A stretch of 64,000 nucleotides of DNA from Caldicellulosiruptoraceae bacterium PP1 (GTDB lineage: Bacteria; Bacillota; Thermoanaerobacteria; Caldicellulosiruptorales; Caldicellulosiruptoraceae). Positions 57,398 through 64,000 of the stretch are shown here, one piece after another. A program made the translations under genes and the position numbers. Numbering within the stretch: the first letter of the stretch is position 1; each line of letters opens with the position of its first letter. Under the pieces are notes generated by a model. That model saw only the letters and a program-made list of their open reading frames with translations. It was not told where the DNA came from and did not search any database. The stretch spans positions 1 through 64,000 of the forward strand of contig JBGGOQ010000008.1 of the NCBI GenBank assembly GCA_041320695.1. Reading direction: 5' to 3'.

Positions 57398-58633
57398 ATG
57401 GAAAGCTATATTCAAGAAATGTTTGCTGAAAGAATTGGTGGAAACAAATTTGGAAAAGATACTGTTTTATATAAGTTTGAAAAAATAAAAAGAGCAAAAG
57501 CTAAAGCAAAACAGCTTCATCCAGAGCTTTCTCTTATTGATATGGGCGTAGGTGAACCAGATGAAAAAGCAGATATGGGTATTATTGGTACATTAGCATA
57601 TGAAGCTGGAAAAAGCGAAAATAGAGGATATGCTGATAATGGAATATATGAATTTAAAGAGGCAGCTTCCAAGTACCTTGAAGTAGTTTTTAATGTTTCT
57701 GGAATAAATCCTGATACAGAAGTTAATCATGCAATTGGTTCTAAGCCTGCTTTAGCATTACTTCCATATGCTTTTATTAATCCTGGAGATGTAACAATTA
57801 TGACTGTTCCAGGTTATCCAATAATGGGAACAATAACAAAGTGGCTTGGTGGAGAGGTTTACAATGTTCCACTTTTAAAAGAAAATAACTTTCTTCCTGA
57901 TTTAAATAGTATTCCTTCAGATATCAAAAAAAGAGCTAAACTTCTTTATCTCAATTATCCGAATAATCCTTGTGGAGCAGTAGCAAATAGAGAATTTTTT
58001 GAAGATGTTGTTAAATTTGCAAAAGAGAATAACATTATAGTTGTGCATGATGCTGCATACGCAGCATTAACGTTTGATGGATACAAACCTCTTTCTTTTC
58101 TTTCAGTAGAAGGAGCAAAAGATGTTGGTGTCGAAATACATTCACTTTCTAAAGCTTACAACATGACTGGTTGGAGGCTTGCATTTGTAGCTGGTAACGA
58201 ATTAGTTGTTAAGGCTTTTGCTGCTGTAAAAGATAACAATGATTCTGGACAATTTAAAGCCATACAAAAGGCCGGAATATATGCATTGTCTCACCCAGAA
58301 ATAACAGAAAAGATTAATGAAAAATATTCGAGAAGACACGATTTATTAGTTAAAACATTAAATGATCTAGGCTTTAAAGCAACAAAACCAAAGGGTTCAT
58401 TCTATTTATACGTTGAAGCTCCAAAAGCAATTAAAGGAGTTAGAGAATTTGCATGTGCAGAAGATTTTTCCGAATTTTTAATTACAGAAAAGTTAATTTC
58501 AACTGTCCCTTGGGATGATGCAGGACATTTTATTAGATTTTCAGTCACTTTTGAAGCTCCAACAATAGAAGATGAACTTAAAGTTATGGATGAGCTAAAA
58601 AGAAGGTTGTCTGATTATGAGTTTGTATTTTAA
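57398..58633 (+). CDS. dapL: LL-diaminopimelate aminotransferase
   Basis: PLP enzyme (411 aa) converting tetrahydrodipicolinate directly to LL-diaminopimelate, a shortcut in lysine and peptidoglycan synthesis used by clostridia. 'IDMGVGEPDEKAD', 'GYADNGIYEFKEAA', 'LNYPNNPCGAVA' and the PLP lysine in 'SLSKAYNMTGWR' (about residue 250) are all typical of DapL. The ATG follows AGGAGG. The YbjQ and coaX genes follow closely. Confidence 0.93.
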   Translation: MESYIQEMFAERIGGNKFGKDTVLYKFEKIKRAKAKAKQLHPELSLIDMGVGEPDEKADMGIIGTLAYEAGKSENRGYADNGIYEFKEAASKYLEVVFNVSGINPDTEVNHAIGSKPALALLPYAFINPGDVTIMTVPGYPIMGTITKWLGGEVYNVPLLKENNFLPDLNSIPSDIKKRAKLLYLNYPNNPCGAVANREFFEDVVKFAKENNIIVVHDAAYAALTFDGYKPLSFLSVEGAKDVGVEIHSLSKAYNMTGWRLAFVAGNELVVKAFAAVKDNNDSGQFKAIQKAGIYALSHPEITEKINEKYSRRHDLLVKTLNDLGFKATKPKGSFYLYVEAPKAIKGVREFACAEDFSEFLITEKLISTVPWDDAGHFIRFSVTFEAPTIEDELKVMDELKRRLSDYEFVF

Positions 58634-58650
58634 ATAATGAGGTGTTTTTA

Positions 58651-58971
58651 ATGATTATATCCACTACTCCTTCCATTGAGGGAAAGAAAATTATTAATTA
58701 TTTAGGAATTGTAAGTGCTGAGGTTGTTTTAGGTGTCAATTTTGTTAAAGATTTTTTAGCTGGTCTAAATGACTTATTTGGAGGACGTTCTGGAACATAT
58801 GAAAATGAACTAATTGAAGCTAAGCAAAAAGTTATAGATGAACTTGTTCAAAGGGCAACTATTATGGGAGCTAATGCAGTAGTTGGAATTGATTTAGATT
58901 TTGAAGTTTTAGGTGCAAATGGAAGCATGTTAATGGTTGTTGCCACTGGTACTGCAGTTATTATTGAATAA
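58651..58971 (+). CDS. YbjQ-family protein (UPF0145)
   Basis: A 106-aa protein of the YbjQ family, which forms a pentameric ring of small alpha/beta domains. The conserved parts are '[25 protein letters not shown]', 'GGRSGTYE', and '[19 protein letters not shown]'. The family is described as heavy-metal-binding by similarity only. Start is the ATG at 58651 with GAGGTG upstream. It sits between dapL and coaX, 22 bases before the latter. Confidence 0.9.
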   Translation: MIISTTPSIEGKKIINYLGIVSAEVVLGVNFVKDFLAGLNDLFGGRSGTYENELIEAKQKVIDELVQRATIMGANAVVGIDLDFEVLGANGSMLMVVATGTAVIIE

Positions 58972-58993
58972 TTATCTAAGAAGGGATTTACTA

Positions 58994-59770
58994 ATGAAAG
59001 ATAAATTATTAGTTGTCGATATTGGCAATACAAACATTGTCTTTGGTGTCTATCAAAACGAAAAACTTCTTGCTAGTTTTAGAATGAAAACTGATAAAGA
59101 AAAGGCAGCTGATGAATTTGGTATATTAATGACTCAAATGTTAAGTCATAATAGAATTGAAAATACAGAAATTATGGATGTAATTATTTCATCTGTAGTG
59201 CCACCTATTATGTATTCCTTTGAAAGAGCAATGAATAAATATTTTAATGTTAATCCTTTAATAGTTGGTCCAGGTATAAAAACTGGTCTAAATATTAAGA
59301 CTGAGAATCCTAAAGAAGTAGGTTCAGATAGAATAGTTAATGCAGTAGCTGTAAATGAACTATATGGTGGACCTGCTATAATTATTGACTTTGGTACTGC
59401 AACAACTTTCTGTGCGTTAAACTCAAAATCTGAATATTTAGGTGGTGCGATTGCTCCTGGAATAAGAATTTCAGCTGATGCGTTATTCTCAAGAACTTCA
59501 AAGTTATATAGAATAGAGCTCCAAAAGCCATCAAACGTAATAGGAAAAAATACAAAGAGTGCTATGCAATCAGGTATAATATTAGGATATGTAGGTCTTG
59601 TTGATTATCTTGTTAAAAAAATGATTAATGAAATGAATGAAAAAAATGTCAAAGTTATTGCTACCGGTGGGTTATCGAGATTAATTTCAGAAGAATCAGA
59701 AACAATAAATATTGTAAATCCTGTTTTAACCTTAGAAGGTTTAAGAATATTGTATAATAAAAATAAATAA
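58994..59770 (+). CDS. coaX: Type III pantothenate kinase
   Basis: First enzyme of coenzyme A synthesis. At 258 aa it has an ASKHA-fold start '[14 protein letters not shown]', the pantothenate site '[26 protein letters not shown]', and '[27 protein letters not shown]' with the catalytic Asp nearby. Start is the ATG at 58994 (AAGGG upstream). It ends at a strong shared terminator. Confidence 0.96.
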   Translation: MKDKLLVVDIGNTNIVFGVYQNEKLLASFRMKTDKEKAADEFGILMTQMLSHNRIENTEIMDVIISSVVPPIMYSFERAMNKYFNVNPLIVGPGIKTGLNIKTENPKEVGSDRIVNAVAVNELYGGPAIIIDFGTATTFCALNSKSEYLGGAIAPGIRISADALFSRTSKLYRIELQKPSNVIGKNTKSAMQSGIILGYVGLVDYLVKKMINEMNEKNVKVIATGGLSRLISEESETINIVNPVLTLEGLRILYNKNK

Positions 59771-59798
59771 GGCTGGCCAAATTGGTTCAGCCTTATTT
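59765..59798. terminator. Bidirectional terminator between coaX and the CotS genes
   Basis: Perfect stem AAATAAGGCTG/CAGCCTTATTT with a 12-base loop, AT-rich tails both ways; the two operons converge here. Confidence 0.92.
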
Positions 59799-60792
59799 AT
59801 AATATATTCTTTTCATACCACATAATGAAATCTCTATGAAAATCTTTTTCTGCTATTACTTCATTTAATTTTGAAGTGTATATTTTTTCAGACCAACTCT
59901 TTTTGCCATTAAAATATCTATTACATGTTTTCCAATACCTATATGGAAACATAAGAATTATAAATATTATATATAATTCATCTTTGGATAGAGTTGAAAT
60001 ATTATTATACCATTTTAATATTGATTCACCTGTTTTAATGTCCCAATGAATTCTTTTTAATACCTTTTGCATAAAACTAGCAATATCTATTATTCTAAGA
60101 TCATATGTTAAATAATCAAAATCAATTATATATACCTCTTTATTATTTGTATATAAAATATTATGATATGAATAGTCCCTATGTATAAAACCTTTTTCTT
60201 CTTTCGCTTTTTCTGCCATTTGATTATAGTTTGATTTTTTTATCAACTCAACCGAATAAATTGCTAAATTATAATAATATTCATAAGATGCCAAATATTC
60301 AAAATCAAAAAGACTTTTTCTTTTATCAGCCATTTTTTTCATTCTCATAAATTCATTACATCTTTTCTCTAACCTTAATGGTAATTTACCATAATCTTCT
60401 CTTATTTTAGAACCTTCAGGCACATTAATAAAACCTTTTGATGCATCATGCAGTTGTGCTAATTTTTCGGTAGCAGCTTTTAGCTCAATAGGATTTTCTA
60501 ATTCACATTCTCTAGCGTCTATCCAGTCTGTTAAAACATACACACTCTCGTCAAATTCAACATATGGCTTTCCATCTTCACAAATGTTAAATCTATCTAT
60601 ATTGGAAAAACCTTTGGAATAAAGGTGTTCTTTCCCACCATGAATAAATAATAATGTGTTTATAGAATAATCAACCTTTTTAAAACATTTTAAACCTTTA
60701 TCAGTTTTAAGCAGCAATATATCTCTGACGGGTGTAATATCGAAAACTTCAAGGTTATATAAATCAATAACTTCTTGCTTTATTGAAAGCAT
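59797..60792 (-). CDS. CotS-family spore coat kinase-like protein (catalytic residues intact)
   Basis: A 331-aa protein kinase-like/aminoglycoside-phosphotransferase-fold protein of the CotS family. The catalytic loop 'FIHRDYSYHNIL' (H204, D206, N211) and metal-binding 'IIDFDYL' (D224) are complete. CotS proteins are spore-coat components or spore-surface sugar kinases in Bacillus and clostridia. The ATG at 60792 has GGGGAGG upstream. It is the last of three tandem paralogues, 34 bases after the second. Confidence 0.87.
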   Translation of the reverse strand: MLSIKQEVIDLYNLEVFDITPVRDILLLKTDKGLKCFKKVDYSINTLLFIHGGKEHLYSKGFSNIDRFNICEDGKPYVEFDESVYVLTDWIDARECELENPIELKAATEKLAQLHDASKGFINVPEGSKIREDYGKLPLRLEKRCNEFMRMKKMADKRKSLFDFEYLASYEYYYNLAIYSVELIKKSNYNQMAEKAKEEKGFIHRDYSYHNILYTNNKEVYIIDFDYLTYDLRIIDIASFMQKVLKRIHWDIKTGESILKWYNNISTLSKDELYIIFIILMFPYRYWKTCNRYFNGKKSWSEKIYTSKLNEVIAEKDFHRDFIMWYEKNIL

Positions 60793-60835
60793 AAAAAACA
60801 CCTCCCCACTAAAACTATATGAAATGAATTTAAAG

Positions 60836-61801
60836 TTAATGCAGAGAGGCTAAAATAATATCTTTAATTTCATTATTTTGAACAATTTTATCAATTTTAT
60901 TTTGAAACATTTTTATTGTCCATTTTTCCTCTAGTTTCATTACTTTTTTAACCATAGAGTAAAATTCAATTGGCATTAAAATTAAAGCTAATATAATTTT
61001 CCTTCTATAATAATTTTCTGATTTATTGTGAAATTCATATATTATCTCATCTATATTAATATTTTTATCCTTTTCCAAAATACTTTTTAAAAAATCAGCA
61101 ATATCTTTTTCTCGTATATTCATTTCAATATCAAACAAGTTTTTCAAATAAAGTTTATTGTTATATTCAAGTATATTCTTTGTACATAAATTACCATGAA
61201 TAAATCTGCTTTCGTTCATAGCATATTCAATTAATCTTAAATAGTTACTGTCTTCAAATATTTCAATTACCTTCTTAGCATATTGAATTTGTTTATCAAT
61301 ATTTTCATTAATATAGCTCCTAATTTCCTTATCCTTAATAATTTCAGGATTATTTTTAACTTTTGATAAAACCGAATAAATGTTTCGTGATTTTATTCTA
61401 TCAACTCCATAGCCAATTCTTTGCTTTGATCCACTTGTATATTTAAGATTTGTTGAAGTGGAATGGAATAGATTAATAAAATCAACGCATTTTTGCAAAT
61501 TATCTTCATTTAATTCAATGGGATTCCCTTCAATATTGGAATGTAAAATATAAAAATTATTCTCAAATCTAATATATGGACAGCCATCTTTTGTTGGTAT
61601 TATTCTTTCAAAATAACTAAACTTATTGTCCCTTAAATGCTGTTGAGCTGAATAGATAAATACAATATCACTTGGAGAAAGTGATGTTTTCATAAGCTTA
61701 TAACTTCCTTTATCTGTTAACAATAAAAATCCTTTTTTATCTTGTTTTAGAGATCTAAAATACATATTGTAATGAATTGAAACTATATTTTTAATAGACA
61801 A
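60836..61801 (-). CDS. CotS-family pseudokinase
   Basis: A 321-aa CotS paralogue whose active site is lost. The loop reads 'FIHGNLCTKNIL', giving HGN (202-204) for HRD, and the DFD metal motif is 'YLKNLFDIEM'. Flanking structure ('GSKQRIGYGVDR', 'KDIADFLKSIL') is kept, so it is likely folded. It lies between two paralogues that keep these residues. Start is the TTG at 61801 with GGGGTG six bases before; it overlaps the preceding gene by 11 bases. It may act as a scaffold or substrate-binding partner. Confidence 0.82.
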   Translation of the reverse strand: MSIKNIVSIHYNMYFRSLKQDKKGFLLLTDKGSYKLMKTSLSPSDIVFIYSAQQHLRDNKFSYFERIIPTKDGCPYIRFENNFYILHSNIEGNPIELNEDNLQKCVDFINLFHSTSTNLKYTSGSKQRIGYGVDRIKSRNIYSVLSKVKNNPEIIKDKEIRSYINENIDKQIQYAKKVIEIFEDSNYLRLIEYAMNESRFIHGNLCTKNILEYNNKLYLKNLFDIEMNIREKDIADFLKSILEKDKNINIDEIIYEFHNKSENYYRRKIILALILMPIEFYSMVKKVMKLEEKWTIKMFQNKIDKIVQNNEIKDIILASLH

Positions 61802-62774
61802 ATATATCACCCCAAAATCTTTTTATTACTTCCTCCTTTCTCTTTTGAATTTCAATTGCTGATTTCAATCTTTTTATAAAGTATTCTTCATCCCATGGCT
61901 GTTTTTCATCATAATATTGAAGCCCAACCTGCCAAATTTCTTGTGGAAATAGCATCAATATAATAATCATCTCAATCCACAGTTTCTTCTTAATATTAAA
62001 ATGATCCAAAACTTTCAGAAATAATTTTAAGTAAGATAAGTTCCACTCGTTTGTTCTAAGTATTCTAACTAGTAAATTCACATAATCGTGTATTTCATAA
62101 TCATATAAGGTATAATCAAAATCAATTAAATATAATTGCGTTTTTGATTTTAAAAAATTATGATGTGCAGTATCATGATGAATTATCACACGATTATTAT
62201 GTTTAATAAATAACTCATATATATTTTTTGTTAGTATAATGCACTTTTCAAATCTATTATAGAATTCATTTACTGATTTTTTAAATAACTTGTCAAAGAA
62301 AGTATTTTTACCTTTTTGTTGTATAATATTCAAAAACCATATTATTTGTGATAACTTTTTTCTAAAAACAGTTTCATACTGTGGATAATATTCACCTTTT
62401 AAAATATTTGTATTTTCTGTAGTTCTATGAAGTTTATTCAAAATTAAAATTGCATTTACTATGTCATTTTCATGGCTATAATCAAAAGTTATAGAATCAA
62501 CCCAATATGATAATAAAAAAATATCTTTGTTAGCAATAAAATAATAGCCATCTGTTTTTGTTTTTAAAAACTTGATCAGATGGCATGAAAAATCTGTTGT
62601 TTCTAAATAATTAAATAATTTTATTATTTTATCCACTTTTTCTTTTTCAACTCTACTCTTTTTTATAAAGTATTTTCTGTCATCATTAGTTTCAATACAA
62701 TAGGCATTAGTCTTAATCATTTCGATTTTTTTTATTGTTATCCCATAATTATCTTCAATTAATTTAATATTCAT
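61791..62774 (-). CDS. CotS-family spore coat kinase-like protein
   Basis: A 327-aa CotS paralogue. The catalytic loop is 'IIHHDTAHHNFL' (H199, D201, N206) and the metal site 'LIDFDYTLYD' (D218), so Asp residues needed for phosphotransfer remain. Start is the ATG at 62774; the ribosome site is weak. First of the three tandem paralogues, it lies about 55 bases after the DUF2156 gene. It is diverged from the other two throughout. Confidence 0.83.
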   Translation of the reverse strand: MNIKLIEDNYGITIKKIEMIKTNAYCIETNDDRKYFIKKSRVEKEKVDKIIKLFNYLETTDFSCHLIKFLKTKTDGYYFIANKDIFLLSYWVDSITFDYSHENDIVNAILILNKLHRTTENTNILKGEYYPQYETVFRKKLSQIIWFLNIIQQKGKNTFFDKLFKKSVNEFYNRFEKCIILTKNIYELFIKHNNRVIIHHDTAHHNFLKSKTQLYLIDFDYTLYDYEIHDYVNLLVRILRTNEWNLSYLKLFLKVLDHFNIKKKLWIEMIIILMLFPQEIWQVGLQYYDEKQPWDEEYFIKRLKSAIEIQKRKEEVIKRFWGDIFVY

Positions 62775-62828
62775 AACAATCAACTATTTAATTACTCTTT
62801 TTATTATATTAATGGTTATTTAAAAATG

Positions 62829-63725
62829 TTATTTGAATGATATAGTATACTTATATGCAAATTTGTAAGGATGGTACGAAAGCTTTGCCTTTCTAATTCC
62901 TTCTTTGCCCAAGTCTTCTTCTCTATTCACATATTTATAATCAGACCAATAATATTTCAAAAAAGCTTGATTGATAAATGTATATAATCCTTCAATTTCA
63001 GGATCTGCTTTTTCTATATGAATAACAACAGTATCACTATTTAATGGTTCACCAAAAGTAAATGCTTTAACTTGATTGTCTATAAATACAGAGATACCTT
63101 TATATCCTAATATTTCATAATGCTTTAAAGCATTCTCAATTGCTTTTTTTTCATAAGTGAGTCCAATATCTTTTTCTCCATTTCTATTTTTGTACCATTC
63201 ACACTCAAATTCATAACATTTATCAATAAGTGTATGATCAATTTCTCTTATTTGGTATCTTCCCTCGTATGTCTTTAAAAATTTATTAATATGATTTTTT
63301 TTAGCATGATACTTTTTCCCTTTTAATTGAATCAAGTCTTCAACAATATATACATAATCTGAAAGGTCCCTTTCAGCAGTATGTAAAAATTTAATAGAAC
63401 TTGTATTTAACAGCTCAACTGTTTTCTCAGATGCCCTTTTAATAATAAATTCTAATCCATTCTCTTCAAAGAATTTTTTAGTATCATATATGACTTCCTC
63501 AAAACTGTTAATTTCTAAACCTACTGGACCATGCAAAAAAGGATGTGTATTTTCTGGTTTTGCCATTATTAATAGATAGTTTTTATGTTCTGTCCAATAA
63601 AGGTTATAATAATCTTTCCACATATAAAGATTAGTAAAAGTTAAATCAGCAATTTCTGGTTGAAAAATTTTGAAATATTCATCAAAAATATTCTTATGTT
63701 CTATATCAAGTTTTATAAAGTTCAC
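62829..63725 (-). CDS. DUF2156-family acyltransferase-like protein
   Basis: A 298-aa protein of the DUF2156 family, built of two GNAT-like folds and related to the C-terminal domain of lysyl-phosphatidylglycerol synthase. Conserved pieces are 'EIADLTFTNLYMWKDYYNLYW', 'KGKKYHAKKNHINKFLK', 'FTFGEPLNSDTVVIHIEKADPEIEGLYTFINQAF' and 'NREEDLGKEGIRKAKLSYHP'. It likely transfers an acyl or aminoacyl group; substrate unknown. Start is a GTG with GGAGG seven bases upstream. It probably heads the transcript that includes the CotS genes. Confidence 0.87.
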   Translation of the reverse strand: MNFIKLDIEHKNIFDEYFKIFQPEIADLTFTNLYMWKDYYNLYWTEHKNYLLIMAKPENTHPFLHGPVGLEINSFEEVIYDTKKFFEENGLEFIIKRASEKTVELLNTSSIKFLHTAERDLSDYVYIVEDLIQLKGKKYHAKKNHINKFLKTYEGRYQIREIDHTLIDKCYEFECEWYKNRNGEKDIGLTYEKKAIENALKHYEILGYKGISVFIDNQVKAFTFGEPLNSDTVVIHIEKADPEIEGLYTFINQAFLKYYWSDYKYVNREEDLGKEGIRKAKLSYHPYKFAYKYTISFK

Positions 63726-63750
63726 AAATTATACCTCCATTCAAAAAGTT

Positions 63751-63779
63751 TTGAAAAATTACATGAAAAACTTTATAAT
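63751..63779 (+). promoter_or_regulatory. Promoter of the partial membrane protein gene
   Basis: TTGAAA (63751-63756), exactly 17 bases, TATAAT (63774-63779), about 37 bases before the ATG at 63817. Confidence 0.8.
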
Positions 63780-63816
63780 AAAATTAAAAATAAATCAATA
63801 TTATTAGGGGTATCTT

Positions 63817-64000
63817 ATGGGAGAAATTTTAATATTATTTTTATTTTATGTAATTAAAGTTTTTCTTTTAGTAAGTATCATCTTACATATTTTTAACATT
63901 AATGTTAATTACAAAAGATTAGTAACTATAAGTATTATTCAAGGGTTATGGGATTCTATTGTCTTTGGTGGATCTATAAATCTAATAGTAGGAATAATAC
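63817..64000 (+). CDS. Membrane protein, N-terminal part, cut by window end
   Basis: An open frame of 61 codons runs off the window. The ATG has AGGGG six bases before it and a good promoter further up. It starts with a strongly hydrophobic helix ('ILILFLFYVIKVFLLVSIIL'), a short polar stretch ('NINVNYKRL') and the beginning of a second hydrophobic segment. Too short to assign a family. Confidence 0.7.
   Translation, partial: MGEILILFLFYVIKVFLLVSIILHIFNINVNYKRLVTISIIQGLWDSIVFGGSINLIVGII

Overview
The window is strongly AT-rich. It carries the gene set of a low-GC, anaerobic, spore-forming member of the Clostridia. The signs are a complete glycogen operon with glgD, three CotS-type spore-coat kinases, the LL-diaminopimelate aminotransferase route to lysine, a hydroxyacyl-CoA dehydratase-type activase module, type III pantothenate kinase, and the rapZ-yvcK-whiA-crh block. 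I cannot name the species. I see no rRNA, tRNA, CRISPR array, intact insertion sequence or prophage.

Layout. 1-4893 (minus): SPFH/NfeD membrane pair, recJ, a PAP2-like protein and a small membrane protein. 4962-6413 (minus): metK under a SAM-I riboswitch. 6431-9089: an AraR-type repressor with two likely operators in its own promoter, a YjbQ protein, and a divergent GH130 mannoside phosphorylase. 9119-13359 (minus): ilvE-ilvD-ilvB. 13528-18133: a ferritin-like protein, a co-catalytic metallopeptidase, and a tightly overlapped three-gene activase module. 18222-20341 (minus): greA-lysS. 20354-21345 (minus): a CDF metal exporter under a NiCo riboswitch. 21357-24398 (minus): cyclase, helix-turn-helix protein, 'quinate dehydrogenase'-like protein and a gene whose only plausible start codon is ATT. 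24488-29829 (minus): HD-GYP protein, ANTAR protein, glutamine amidotransferase, MscS and proS. 29911-35908: xylulokinase, a small protein, a YdcZ permease, a LysM/SH3 wall protein, radC and a DUF362 ferredoxin. 36210-44358 (plus): glgBCDAP. 44537-48589 (minus): ROK glucokinase and two homocysteine methyltransferase genes, one fused to MTHFR. 48644-53030 (minus): murB-rapZ-yvcK-whiA-crh. 53150-55736 (minus): arsR-permease-TDT channel-thioredoxin. 55867-59770 (plus): TetR regulator, esterase, dapL, YbjQ protein, coaX. 59797-63725 (minus): a DUF2156 protein and three CotS-type kinases. 63817-64000: the start of a membrane protein cut by the window edge.

The genes form short operons separated by clear intrinsic terminators. 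Storage-polysaccharide synthesis (glgBCDA), its breakdown (glgP) and sugar phosphorylation (glucokinase) lie side by side. Methionine and SAM functions are split between the riboswitch-controlled metK and the riboswitch-free methyltransferase pair. The whiA block links cell-wall precursor supply (murB) to carbon-status regulators (rapZ, yvcK, a Crh-like HPr).

Several start codons were moved from the longest possible frame to the one with a Shine-Dalgarno sequence. The points most worth a second look are the ATT-start gene at 21357-22211, the Crh-like HPr with Tyr15, the CotS pseudokinase, the methionine-synthase-like protein with a decayed C-terminal module, and the dyad that brackets the promoter of the LysM protein.
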